Below, one piece after another: positions 1 to 7,377 of a stretch of DNA of 14,659 bases. The stretch is from Perlabentimonas sp964554585 (lineage in GTDB: Bacteria > Bacteroidota > Bacteroidia > Bacteroidales > Tenuifilaceae). Every line of letters begins with the position of its first letter. Within the stretch, counting starts at the first letter, position 1. The stretch is from NCBI GenBank assembly GCA_964554585.1, contig CAZKPD010000060.1, positions 1 through 14,659 on the forward strand, written 5' to 3'. The translations under genes were made by a program, and so were the position numbers. The notes under the pieces are model-generated. The model saw only the letters and a program-made list of their open reading frames with translations. It did no database searches and was not told the DNA's origin.

Positions 1-437
1 TATTACACAATCGGATTGAGTGCTATCTGGGAGAAAGATTGAATCATCCTGAAACACCCGAAGAACATGCACTGGCAATTTATTCGATGTATGCCCAGTG
101 GATGCATTCCGGAGCACTTCCCAGAGCAAGGGTACAGCAGGTTGAGACCTTTTTGGGTCATACCCCAACATGGATTGAAGTGCAAACCAAGATAATAGGC
201 AACAGCCTTCTTTCTGCACACTTCTTCTCCATCGGACAGCTAGACAGAGCATATAGCCTGTTAAGAGATTCCATTGAGATGAGCAATCACTCTGGGTACA
301 GAGTATTTGAAGTAAAACTCTTAAATGAGCTATCCACAGCCTTAGTCAATATTGGGGAAGTTGAAAATGCAGAACGCTGCCAAAACCTTGCTCGTAGCAT
401 TGCGGATAATAGCAATTTTGATTTTGCCCTAATGTAA
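1..437 (+). CDS. C-terminal part of a TPR-like helical protein (5'-truncated by window edge)
   Basis: The reading frame is open from base 3 and ends at TAA 435-437, so this is the 3' end of a gene that starts outside the window. The TTG at 39 has no special claim to be the start, because the same frame continues upstream with plausible sequence (LHNRIECYLGERL before it). The visible 144 or so residues look all-helical, with paired helices typical of tetratricopeptide-like repeats, for example 'A-x-x-F-x-S-I-G-Q-L-D-R-A-Y-S-L-L' followed by 'L-N-E-L-S-T-A-L-V-N-I-G-E-V-E-N-A'. There is no catalytic motif. Such helical arrays occur in Bacteroidota scaffold proteins and in the N-terminal parts of signalling proteins. 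Here the array is at the C-terminus, so a specific function cannot be given. It converges on, and overlaps by 9 bases, the kinase gene on the other strand. Coding is well supported; the TPR assignment is an inference from pattern. Confidence 0.6.
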   Translation, partial: LHNRIECYLGERLNHPETPEEHALAIYSMYAQWMHSGALPRARVQQVETFLGHTPTWIEVQTKIIGNSLLSAHFFSIGQLDRAYSLLRDSIEMSNHSGYRVFEVKLLNELSTALVNIGEVENAERCQNLARSIADNSNFDFALM

Positions 438-1280
438 GTGAGAAATACCGTGGAAGGATATAAGTCCTTCAATGGGATACTGTATCACCCTTCCTATGGT
501 CCCTCCCTTCTGCTCAACGGCCAACTTTAATCTATCGCTAAAGTAGAAACCCACTGAACCCACCACACCAGTGGGGTATTCACTAAATTCCGGATATTTA
601 CATAAATGCCTTTTCACAAAGAGGTCAAAGGCATTATCAACTATGCGCTTAATGACAGGGTGAGCTTTCCATTGTACCATAAAAGGAACAAACCCGGATA
701 AAAAACGCTCCGAATTTCGATCAAATACTTTGCTCAGTATCTCCGAAAGGGATAAATGGCCGGAATAGTCGGCTAGAGCTTCGGAAAGCTCTTTAGGCAA
801 ATCGCCATACTGCCAGTGTCTGATTAGCTCTTTCCCTAGATAGCATCCACTACCTTCATCCCCAAGGATGAACCCCAAGGAGGGTGTTCCATGCCTTAGG
901 GTGTTACCATTGTAAAAAGCCGAGTTGACTCCTGTTCCCAAAATAGCCACCAGCCCTTTCCCCTGACTATGCAGCGATCTTGCTGCTCCTAAAATGTCTG
1001 AATAAACATGAACGGTTGAATGCACAAAAAAGCTACTAAGCACCTCTAGTATCTGTTGGTTCATGGGTTCCAACTTACAACCGGCACCATAAAAATGCAG
1101 TTCGTTAATATCGGAAAGGATTCCACTATCTGGGAATAGCTCTCGCAAAACATTCAGTACAATTTCGTTTGGGGTGTGATAGGGATTTAATCCTACGCTT
1201 TGGTAATGCACTATATCTCCCGAAGGCTTCAACAGTACCCACCCTGTTTTAGTTGATCCGCTGTCGGCAATTAGAATCAT
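429..1280 (-). CDS. BadF/BadG/BcrA/BcrD-family sugar kinase, N-acetylglucosamine kinase-like
   Basis: This 283-residue protein has the ASKHA (actin-like) ATPase fold of the BadF/BadG/BcrA/BcrD family. In Bacteroidota the short members of this family are usually annotated as N-acetylglucosamine kinases. Visible motifs are phosphate-1 ADSGSTKTGW (residues 5-14), a probable catalytic Asp in YSDILGAARS (D95), phosphate-2 ILGTGVNSAFYNG (113-125), GFILGDEGSG (136-145) and the adenosine motif GVVGSVGFYFSD (238-249). It has no signal peptide, so it should be cytoplasmic and phosphorylate an amino sugar with ATP. Its ATG (1278-1280) overlaps the stop of the upstream lipoprotein gene as ATGA, which indicates translational coupling. 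The partner is an oligopeptide-type binding protein, so recovery of peptidoglycan amino sugars (MurK-like use of GlcNAc or MurNAc) is possible, but this is inference. Family assignment is firm; the substrate is not. No terminator is visible after its stop, where it overlaps the convergent gene. Confidence 0.85.
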   Translation of the reverse strand: MILIADSGSTKTGWVLLKPSGDIVHYQSVGLNPYHTPNEIVLNVLRELFPDSGILSDINELHFYGAGCKLEPMNQQILEVLSSFFVHSTVHVYSDILGAARSLHSQGKGLVAILGTGVNSAFYNGNTLRHGTPSLGFILGDEGSGCYLGKELIRHWQYGDLPKELSEALADYSGHLSLSEILSKVFDRNSERFLSGFVPFMVQWKAHPVIKRIVDNAFDLFVKRHLCKYPEFSEYPTGVVGSVGFYFSDRLKLAVEQKGGTIGRVIQYPIEGLISFHGISHLH

Positions 1281-2920
1281 CGGCGTTCCTTTTTAACCTT
1301 TTTAAGGGAAAGCAAGTTCATCGGATTATGCGTTAAGCCCTGCACATCAGCACCCACAAACCGTACCACCTTATCATAATACATAGGAATAACTGGCACT
1401 TGGTTTAGCACCAACTCGTCCATCTTTCTATACAAAAGATATCTTAAAGAGTCATTGCCCTGCTGTTGCGAACGGGCATAAAGCCTGTCGTATTCGGCAT
1501 CCCGAAAATGGGTGTAGTTTGGGCCTGCAGGGCTAAAATTTTGGGAATGAAACAGGGAGAGGTAATTCTCAGCATCAGCATAATCGGCCACCCAGCTACC
1601 CCTAAAGAAAAGCAGCTTAGAATTGGCCATCATTTCTCGGTATGCCCCTCCTGGAATCACATCAATGGCGATCTTTATACCAATATCGGCCAATTGGAAC
1701 TGTAGAAACTCGCAAATATCCACATAGTCCTCTGTGGTGCAGAGGGTAATGGGTGCAAGCCCTTTTCCTCCGGGAAAACCGGCTTTCTCTAGCATCAATC
1801 TAGCCATTGAAGGATTGTAGCTATACCCTTCCACATCTTCCGAAAATCCGGGCATACCCTTGGGCACAAATCCTGCATGTGCAGGATACCCAAGGTTACT
1901 CCTAAGATAAAGCATCATACGTTCTCTGTCGAAACCGTAAGCAATGGCTTTTCGGACATACTCATTTCCAACGGGACTATCCTTAACCTGCTGCAAAGTA
2001 GTATCAACCAAAAATCCTAGGTATTCGGTATTCAAATAGGGGCCGGTAATCATCTGTACCCTATCGGCATACTTGGGATTAAGCTGTCCTGAACGGGTCA
2101 GCAGCTCATCCTTCGATGTGGGATGAACACCAGATAAGAAATCGATATTTCCCAGCAAAAATGCTAGAAACTCCGACTGTTTATCGGCTATAAATGAGAT
2201 AAATACTGATTCGAGGTATGGCAACCTGTTCATTTCCGAATCAAATTCGAAATACTCGGGATTGCGTCGCATAACCAAACCTTCTCCCTCCCGCCAGCTC
2301 TTCAGATAAAAGGGGCCGGTACCCACAGGGTTTTGCCTAAAATTGGTCCCATAGTATTCTACAGCTTCCTTGGGTACCACATAGGCATAAGGCATTGAGA
2401 GTAACCCTAAAAAAGGAGGAAAAGGTTTCTTTAGATGTAGAACAAGCGTGGTGTCATTAGCTGCCTCACATCCATTATTGCCTATTTCACTATTCAAAAT
2501 ACTAAATATCCATGCTCCCGGAGACGCTGTAATCGGATTAGTAATCCGATTGAAAGTATACACAAAATCCTGTGCCACAACCCTACGCCCATGATTGCCT
2601 GAGAAAGCAGGCGAAGGATGAAAAAACACGTCGTTACGCAGGAAGAAAGTATACGAAAGGCCATCCGCCGATTGCTCCCATCCCTTTGCAATGCAGGGTT
2701 CGACGGTTAGCGAGTCGGAAAGTTGTACTAAACCGTTATAAAGCTGATGAATGGGCCAAATTAGCGGCAGGCTGCGAGCAAAAGCTGGATCGAGTGTGGT
2801 AATGCCCTTGCTTTCGTTATAGCGAAACGCCTTACACTTATCTTCCTCAGAATTAGTTCGACTGCAAGCAGCAAAAATTAATACCAGAAAAAGTGGTATG
2901 AGAAAAAGCCGTCTTATCAT
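1277..2920 (-). CDS. ABC-type peptide/nickel solute-binding lipoprotein (SBP_bac_5 family)
   Basis: This is a family 5 extracellular solute-binding protein (DppA/OppA/NikA/MppA type) of 547 residues when started at ATG 2918-2920. That start gives a clean lipoprotein signal peptide: MIRR, a hydrophobic stretch, then FAAC with the lipidated Cys at residue 19. A longer frame from 2995 exists, but its extra 25 residues would run through a terminator-like hairpin and bury the signal peptide, so it is rejected. Family features include 'G-I-T-T-L-D-P-A-F' near the N-terminus, 'A-K-G-W-E-Q-S-A-D-G-L-S-Y-T-F' and 'P-V-G-T-G-P-F-Y-L'. The normal role is to deliver oligopeptides or related solutes to an ABC permease, but no permease gene lies in the window, and the next gene is a coupled sugar kinase (4-base ATGA overlap). 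A peptidoglycan-peptide or muropeptide ligand is a reasonable guess. A TATCTTTA box (2938-2945) could provide its own promoter. Confidence 0.88.
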   Translation of the reverse strand: MIRRLFLIPLFLVLIFAACSRTNSEEDKCKAFRYNESKGITTLDPAFARSLPLIWPIHQLYNGLVQLSDSLTVEPCIAKGWEQSADGLSYTFFLRNDVFFHPSPAFSGNHGRRVVAQDFVYTFNRITNPITASPGAWIFSILNSEIGNNGCEAANDTTLVLHLKKPFPPFLGLLSMPYAYVVPKEAVEYYGTNFRQNPVGTGPFYLKSWREGEGLVMRRNPEYFEFDSEMNRLPYLESVFISFIADKQSEFLAFLLGNIDFLSGVHPTSKDELLTRSGQLNPKYADRVQMITGPYLNTEYLGFLVDTTLQQVKDSPVGNEYVRKAIAYGFDRERMMLYLRSNLGYPAHAGFVPKGMPGFSEDVEGYSYNPSMARLMLEKAGFPGGKGLAPITLCTTEDYVDICEFLQFQLADIGIKIAIDVIPGGAYREMMANSKLLFFRGSWVADYADAENYLSLFHSQNFSPAGPNYTHFRDAEYDRLYARSQQQGNDSLRYLLYRKMDELVLNQVPVIPMYYDKVVRFVGADVQGLTHNPMNLLSLKKVKKERR

Positions 2921-2937
2921 ACTATGCAGATAGTAGG

Positions 2938-2945
2938 TAAAGATA
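2938..2945 (-). promoter_or_regulatory. Possible Bacteroidota -7 box for the lipoprotein gene
   Basis: On the minus strand the sequence reads TATCTTTA, seven of eight matches to TAnnTTTG, about 18 bases before the chosen ATG and downstream of the terminator-like hairpin at 2974-3005. No clear TTTG element is seen at the expected -33 distance. The leader would be very short. Weak evidence. Confidence 0.3.
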
Positions 2946-2973
2946 GGAAAAAACCGGAAAGATTTGTGTAGAC

Positions 2974-3005
2974 AAGAAAAAGAAACCGGGCCCATACAGA
3001 CCCGG
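2974..3005 (-). terminator. Intrinsic terminator-like hairpin ahead of the lipoprotein gene
   Basis: On the minus strand an 8-bp stem (CCGGGTCT / GGGCCCGG, including two G-U pairs, arms 2998-3005 and 2986-2993) with a 4-base loop is followed by TTTCTTTTTCTT. It lies 54 bases before the lipoprotein start and far downstream of the RRM gene, which already has its own terminator at 3362-3402. It therefore should end a transcript that begins between the two, or act as an attenuator in a long leader of the lipoprotein gene. Confidence 0.7.
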
Positions 3006-3177
3006 CTTCACACCCTAAAAAATTAACCTAAAAGCAACTAACCTGAAACCAACTATAAACCTAAAAATCAGGCTTATTTATCTATAAAACAATATGCTAT
3101 ATAGTTTTGTTCTATGCTTTCTAAAAAACAAGGAGTGATTAAAATCACCAAAACAACCTATTGCATATCTTTCAATT
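2974..3177 (-). ncRNA. Candidate small RNA or long regulatory leader, about 200 nt
   Basis: The unit starts just after a good -7 box (TATCTTTG, 3184-3191) and ends at the terminator hairpin 2974-3005, with no reading frame of useful length on the minus strand. The body is U/G-rich and carries three AGGTT copies (plus-strand aacct at 3025-3029, 3040-3044 and 3058-3062) plus a TGGTT between them, all just before the GC-rich terminator. A short inverted repeat (GTGAT-taaa-ATCAC) lies in its 5' half near 3136-3150. No known RNA family was recognised. It could be a stand-alone sRNA, or a leader that controls the downstream lipoprotein-kinase operon by attenuation. The neighbouring RRM protein is a possible partner because the AGGTT repeats look like unstructured protein-binding sites; that link is speculation. 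Confidence 0.45.
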
Positions 3178-3183
3178 ACGTTA

Positions 3184-3191
3184 CAAAGATA
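3184..3191 (-). promoter_or_regulatory. Bacteroidota-type promoter, -7 box TATCTTTG
   Basis: The minus strand reads TATCTTTG, a full match to the Bacteroidota -7 consensus TAnnTTTG. Nineteen bases upstream is TCTG, a partial match to the -33 TTTG element. It lies in the non-coding gap downstream of the RRM terminator, so it would drive the candidate RNA at 2974-3177 and possibly read through into the lipoprotein gene. Confidence 0.5.
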
Positions 3192-3361
3192 CGGGGTAAG
3201 TTTTCAAGAACAGACCTAATTTTAGCATTTTATTGATGATATATGCTACCAAAATCCATTCGACTTTACTACTATGCAACAAATCGGTCTGTTAGCCCAT
3301 TTACTTAGCGGAGAGCAATGCGGTTTAGGTAAAAAGAAAAATGGATATGCAAAACAACGAG

Positions 3362-3402
3362 CTAAAAAAAACGAAAAAAGGTTGATCATTCGATCAACCT
3401 TT
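3362..3402 (-). terminator. Intrinsic terminator of the RRM gene
   Basis: A perfect 11-bp stem (AAAGGTTGATC / GATCAACCTTT, arms 3377-3387 and 3392-3402) with a 4-base loop is followed on the minus strand by a long T-rich run (TTTTTT-CG-TTTTTTT). It starts about 50 bases after the stop of the RRM gene. This is a textbook Rho-independent terminator. Confidence 0.9.
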
Positions 3403-3450
3403 AATAAATCAGAGAATATACTCTAGAAAACTCAATGGTTTATCCTTAGT

Positions 3451-3795
3451 CTAATAGTCTTCTTCTCGGTCTTTTCTTCTAAAATTTCCGCCGCCTCGCT
3501 TGTAGTTTCCACCACCCTGTCTGTTGCCGGATCTAAACCCTTCACCAGACTCTTTTCTCTCCTGAGCTTGGCTAACTGCAATGGCACGTCCTCCTATTTG
3601 TGCACCATTTAGCTCTTTAATTGCCGCATTGGCTTGGTCATCGTTGGGCATTTCAACAAATCCATACCCTTTACTTCTACCAGAAAACTTGTCGGTAATG
3701 ATGCGTACCGAAGATACTTCACCGTACTCTTCAAAAATTTCTTTTAGTTCAGCCTCTTCGATTCGGAAAGGAAGGCCTCCACAAAAAATGTTCAT
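3451..3795 (-). CDS. RRM-domain RNA-binding protein with Gly/Arg-rich tail
   Basis: This is a small protein of 114 residues with one RNA recognition motif (residues about 1-76) and a short basic, glycine-rich tail (about 82-114) with RGG-like elements. The RNP2 strand is IFCGGL (3-8) and the RNP1 strand is KGYGFVEM (42-49); its two aromatic positions are Y44 and F46. The start is the ATG at 3793-3795: the longer frame would begin with TTG at 3804 and add only three residues before the RRM. Cytoplasmic single-RRM proteins of this kind are widespread in Bacteroidota, which often lack Hfq, and act there as general RNA binders or post-transcriptional regulators. The gene is monocistronic, with a strong terminator downstream. 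No Shine-Dalgarno sequence is seen, as is usual in this phylum. The family is certain; its RNA targets are unknown. Confidence 0.93.
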   Translation of the reverse strand: MNIFCGGLPFRIEEAELKEIFEEYGEVSSVRIITDKFSGRSKGYGFVEMPNDDQANAAIKELNGAQIGGRAIAVSQAQERKESGEGFRSGNRQGGGNYKRGGGNFRRKDREEDY

Positions 3796-3976
3796 GTTAT
3801 GCAAGAATTAGAATGTTATAAAATCGCAGTGAAAGTACTTTAAATTTTCATAAGAATATCCCATTTTAAAAATAATAGCCGAAGAAATGGAATAAAAATT
3901 ATTTAGTACTGATTTTGAAATGGTTACAGCCACCGATTGTGAAAAATAAAAGGATATTAAGGGCCAATCTATATCT

Positions 3977-4017
3977 GAAAAAAAGCCGACAAAAGAGTAT
4001 TTCCTCTCTTGCCGGCT
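3977..4017 (-). terminator. Intrinsic terminator of the secreted repeat-protein gene
   Basis: A 14-bp stem with two G-U pairs (arms 3984-3997 and 4004-4017, minus strand AGCCGGCAAGAGAG / CTCTTTTGTCGGCT), a 6-base loop and a following run of T. It begins about 40 bases after the stop codon at 4056. Confidence 0.88.
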
Positions 4018-4055
4018 AATTATTTGGCTATTTATCTTGCTAAAAGAAGAATAGG

Positions 4056-5411
4056 CTAATTATTTCCTATCCAAACTTTTGTGCTTTGCATATTGTTGTT
4101 GATATCTGCAACTCGAACAATGTAGATCCCGGAGGGTAAATAGGAAACATTAAAGATTGGAGCACTTCCATTGGTCACTTTACCAAATACCTTTTGCCCC
4201 ATTAAGTTGAAAATTTCAACGCCGGATACTTTACCGCCTACCATTAGCTGACCATCCCTAACAACCACTGTATGACCATTATTAGGTTGATAAAGGTCGT
4301 CAATCACCGAGTCTGGCTCATCTTCCACATCTAATTTAAGCACCCAGTTGTTGGTAACCAAACCGCTAACACCCACAATGGTTTTGCCATCGGCTGAAAC
4401 GCTAAACACGTTTTTTAGCTCTGCATACCCCGTTTCCTCATAAACATTTATCCCATATACATTTAAGAGATGATTGTCCAAAGAAATCCAATTGTTCTCA
4501 TAAAGAATACGTGCTGAACGATCAGGGAAGTTTAACGGGGTAGCCCCAAATAGATTTCCATTATCATCGGCAGCAAAGGAAGCTACCTCTGGATCATTTG
4601 GAAAAAGTTCCACTATATCATTTTCCACATCATATATAAAGGGGCAATAGTATTCGTTGTTCCACACCTCTTTAACGTAATACATATCTCCGGTAACCCA
4701 TTTCCCATTACGGCTCATGGAAAGTACATCAAAAAAGTTGTACTCATCTCCACCTTGCTCCGGGTCGTACCACTCCTGACCAAAAATTTTATTTACACCA
4801 TTTACCCGAACAAAGGCGGTACGTTCAGGAAGATAAAAATAGTTTAAGCAGCCCAAAATAGTATTCCCGTCATCAGAAATGGCAACCAGCTCATTATCAT
4901 AAGCAGGTTCGCCCCAGTGGTCCTCTGTAGGTAGGTCAATCGCTACAAGTTCACCATTCTCCCAGTAACAAGCAGCTGATGAGGCTAAGCTAGCAGTTAG
5001 AACCCTTCCCACCATTTTAGATCCATCGGGGGTAACGGAGTGCACTCTTCCCCTTGTAAAACCTGAAGGTATGGGGAGTTCTGTCCACTCACCGTCAGTC
5101 CAATAGGCAGGCTTATCGTTATAGCTGCCCACCACTAGGGTTCCATCGTCTGTAACATCAGTAGCAGCAGCAATAATCCCTTTAGCAAGGCTTAATGATT
5201 CATAGGTGGTCAAATCCCAAAGGGTTGCCTTTACAGCAATGGCATCTTCAATTATGTAGCCTACCGCCCATTTCCCATTTGAGGAAACTTTACGCATAAC
5301 GCAACCATCGGTTGAAGGAAGCGCTACCAGCGTAGCTTTCTGCGCCATAACAGCAGAAGCAGGTAGCAGCATTGCAAACATCAGCACAAAATGTAAAATT
5401 GTTTTTTTCAT
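4056..5411 (-). CDS. Secreted seven-repeat (propeller-like) protein with T9SS type A sorting domain
   Basis: This 451-residue protein has a Sec signal peptide (residues 1 to about 23: MKKT, a hydrophobic core, then a small-residue cleavage region ending near VMA-Q). Its body holds seven evenly scattered 'x-D/N-G-x-x-x-V-G' motifs: SSNGKWAVGY (43-52), TDDGTLVVGS (87-96), TPDGSKMVGR (127-136), SDDGNTILGC (179-188), SRNGKWVTGD (233-242), ADDNGNLFGA (281-290) and SADGKTIVGV (339-348). These resemble the HAF-type extracellular repeats and suggest a beta-propeller. The C-terminal 75 or so residues match a Por/type IX secretion sorting domain (VEIFNLMGQKV, then LPSGIYIVRV, then a basic end), so the protein should cross the outer membrane and be anchored or released. 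No catalytic motif is visible and the function is unknown. It is monocistronic, with a TATCTTTG box about 30 bases upstream and its own terminator. Confidence 0.85.
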   Translation of the reverse strand: MKKTILHFVLMFAMLLPASAVMAQKATLVALPSTDGCVMRKVSSNGKWAVGYIIEDAIAVKATLWDLTTYESLSLAKGIIAAATDVTDDGTLVVGSYNDKPAYWTDGEWTELPIPSGFTRGRVHSVTPDGSKMVGRVLTASLASSAACYWENGELVAIDLPTEDHWGEPAYDNELVAISDDGNTILGCLNYFYLPERTAFVRVNGVNKIFGQEWYDPEQGGDEYNFFDVLSMSRNGKWVTGDMYYVKEVWNNEYYCPFIYDVENDIVELFPNDPEVASFAADDNGNLFGATPLNFPDRSARILYENNWISLDNHLLNVYGINVYEETGYAELKNVFSVSADGKTIVGVSGLVTNNWVLKLDVEDEPDSVIDDLYQPNNGHTVVVRDGQLMVGGKVSGVEIFNLMGQKVFGKVTNGSAPIFNVSYLPSGIYIVRVADINNNMQSTKVWIGNN

Positions 5412-5442
5412 GATTAAAGTGTTTTTAGCGTTTGACTTGTGG

Positions 5443-5450
5443 CAAAGATA
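5443..5450 (-). promoter_or_regulatory. Bacteroidota-type -7 box (TATCTTTG) for the secreted protein gene
   Basis: The minus strand reads TATCTTTG, an exact match to TAnnTTTG, placed so that the transcript would have a leader of about 25 bases before the ATG at 5409-5411. No convincing -33 TTTG was found. Confidence 0.5.
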
Positions 5451-5568
5451 AGGTGATAATCGAATTTCACTCTTAGATTACAAGCCTTGTGCAGGTTTTG
5501 TTGTAGTATCTATTATAGTTGTTGCAAATTTATAATCAGCGCCTAATAACTCATAACCTGTATGTTAT

Positions 5569-5604
5569 AACGCAAAAGCGCTGAAGTAGTTCACTTCAGC
5601 GCTT
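5569..5604 (-). terminator. Intrinsic terminator of the P5C dehydrogenase gene
   Basis: A perfect 12-bp stem (AAGCGCTGAAGT / ACTTCAGCGCTT, arms 5576-5587 and 5593-5604) with a 5-base loop, followed on the minus strand by TTTTGCGTT. It lies about 50 bases after the stop at 5656. The T run is short, so termination strength is uncertain. Confidence 0.75.
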
Positions 5605-5655
5605 AAGAAATATGGTATGAATTGTAAACGATTAAAACTCTCGTTTAATCCCTAT

Positions 5656-7284
5656 TTACTCATTCATGTAAGGATAACGGAAATCGGTGGGCGCCACAAA
5701 AGTTTCTTTAATGGTCCGTGGGCTTACCCAGCGTATAATGTTAAACTCACCGCCTGCCTTATCGTTGGTTCCCGATGCACGTGAACCACCAAAGGGTTGC
5801 ATACCTACAACTGCACCGGTGGGTTTGTCGTTGATGTAGAAATTACCTGCAGAGTAGCGCAGCTTTTGGGTTAAGCGTTCCATCTCTTCGCGATCTTGAC
5901 CAAAAATAGCACCAGTCAATCCGTAGGGAGATGTGCTCTCACACAGCTCTATCGCCTGCTCTAGGTCTTTATCTTCATATACATACACGGTTAGCACAGG
6001 GCCAAAAATCTCCTCTTGCATGGATTTAAAGTGAGGATTGGTGGTAACAATCACAGTGGGATTGATAAAATATCCTTTAGATTTATCATAACCACCACCA
6101 ATAGCTATTTCGGCCTCTTTGGAGTTCTTAGCATACTCGATATAGCTGGCAATCAGATCAAATGCGCTCTCATCAATCACTGCATTCACAAAGTTTTTGG
6201 GATCCATTACATCACCCACTTTAATCTGGGCTACCATATCCTCCATCTGCTTCTTAATGGCAGGCCATAGCGATTTTGGCACATACATGCGCGAAGCAGC
6301 CGAACATTTTTGTCCTTGGAATTCGAATGCACCCCTAACGGCATTGATAGCTACATTAGAAACATCGGCTGTGGGGTGAACAAAGATAAAGTCTTTACCC
6401 CCAGTTTCGCCTACGAGGCGAGGATAGGATTTATAGATATTCAGGTTTTTAGCCACTCCCTGCCATAGGAAGTTGAAGGTTGAGTTGGACCCGGTAAAGT
6501 GAATACCTGCCAAATGGGGTGAGTTAAGCACCTCGTTTCCGATTACCTGACCGCTTCCGGGTACAAAGTTTACCACACCTGCAGGAACTCCGGCTTCCAT
6601 AAATATCTTCATCAGATAGTAGTTAGAAAGCAATGCGGTAGTGGCCGGTTTCCAAACGGTGGTGTTACCCATCATCACAGGAGCCAGGTTAAGGTTACCT
6701 GCAATGGAGGTAAAGTTGAATGGGCTAATGGCAAATACAAATCCCTCAAGAGGTCTAAACTCCATCCTATTCAGCTGGTTAGGAGCCGACTTAGGTTGCA
6801 TGCCATAAATATTACTTGCAAAATGCGCATTGTACTTCAAAAAGTCGATGAACTCGCAAACGGAATCAATCTCTGATTGATAGAAATTTTTGCTTTGTCC
6901 CAACATGGTCGATGCGCTAACCAATGCACGGTATTTGGTCGAAATAAGGTCAGCAACCTTAAGCATTATAGCACCACGAGTAGTCCAAGGAAGAGCCGAC
7001 CAAGATTTTTGGGCTTCAACAGCGCTTTGGATGGCCATGTTTACCTCTTTGGCTGATGCTTTATGGTATGTGGCCAATACATGGCCATGATTATGTGGCA
7101 TTACCACTTTACCGGTATTCCCTGTACGAATCTCTTTACCACCAATAATTAAAGGGATTTCCACCTCAATGGATGATTGCCTTTTAAGCTCTGCCTCAAG
7201 GGCTATACGCTCTGGGCTACCCTTTAGATAGTCGTAAATTTTTTCGTTACCCGGATCGGGGAAGTTAAAAACTGCATTATTCAT
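5656..7284 (-). CDS. pruA: Delta-1-pyrroline-5-carboxylate (L-glutamate gamma-semialdehyde) dehydrogenase
   Basis: This 542-residue protein is an aldehyde dehydrogenase of the P5C dehydrogenase (ALDH4A1-like) branch, and its length is normal for that group. It oxidises glutamate gamma-semialdehyde to glutamate with NAD+, the last step of proline catabolism and of one arginine route. The N-terminal region (about 1-60, including FPDPGNEKIYDYL) is typical of this branch. Visible catalytic features are SPFNF (187-191, oxyanion Asn190), WKPATTA (211-217), FTGS (263-266, NAD+ binding), GETGGKD (292-298, Glu293) and the nucleophile in GQKCSA (Cys327). EEIFGPVLTVY (424-434) and MQPFGGSRASG (495-505) are the usual C-terminal motifs. 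The enzyme is cytoplasmic. No PutA-type proline dehydrogenase is fused or adjacent. The gene is monocistronic, with a -7 box at 7329-7336 and a terminator at 5569-5604. Confidence 0.93.
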   Translation of the reverse strand: MNNAVFNFPDPGNEKIYDYLKGSPERIALEAELKRQSSIEVEIPLIIGGKEIRTGNTGKVVMPHNHGHVLATYHKASAKEVNMAIQSAVEAQKSWSALPWTTRGAIMLKVADLISTKYRALVSASTMLGQSKNFYQSEIDSVCEFIDFLKYNAHFASNIYGMQPKSAPNQLNRMEFRPLEGFVFAISPFNFTSIAGNLNLAPVMMGNTTVWKPATTALLSNYYLMKIFMEAGVPAGVVNFVPGSGQVIGNEVLNSPHLAGIHFTGSNSTFNFLWQGVAKNLNIYKSYPRLVGETGGKDFIFVHPTADVSNVAINAVRGAFEFQGQKCSAASRMYVPKSLWPAIKKQMEDMVAQIKVGDVMDPKNFVNAVIDESAFDLIASYIEYAKNSKEAEIAIGGGYDKSKGYFINPTVIVTTNPHFKSMQEEIFGPVLTVYVYEDKDLEQAIELCESTSPYGLTGAIFGQDREEMERLTQKLRYSAGNFYINDKPTGAVVGMQPFGGSRASGTNDKAGGEFNIIRWVSPRTIKETFVAPTDFRYPYMNE

Positions 7285-7328
7285 AGCTGTTCTATTTTTT
7301 TGATTATTACTGGATTATCTATGGGTCA

Positions 7329-7336
7329 CAAATCTA
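7329..7336 (-). promoter_or_regulatory. Bacteroidota-type -7 box (TAGATTTG) for the P5C dehydrogenase gene
   Basis: The minus strand reads TAGATTTG, matching TAnnTTTG, about 45 bases before the ATG at 7282-7284. No TTTG was found at the expected -33 spacing, so this is a moderate-to-weak call. Confidence 0.4.
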
Positions 7337-7377
7337 ACAATTTAGACCGATGAAAAAAATGAGATTTACCCAAAGTA

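Noticed and set aside
2921..2995. N-terminal extension of the solute-binding protein from an ATG at 2995
   Set aside because: It would place 25 residues ahead of a clear lipoprotein signal peptide, and its start lies inside the loop of the terminator-like hairpin.
3274..3426. Plus-strand 50-residue ORF (MQQIGLLAHLLSG...) in the gap beside the RRM gene
   Set aside because: It runs straight through the perfect terminator stem of the RRM gene, and its Lys-rich middle comes from the A-rich tail of that terminator. There is no ribosome site and no recognisable motif.
3796..3804. Upstream TTG start for the RRM protein
   Set aside because: It adds only three residues. The ATG at 3793-3795 begins exactly at the RRM.
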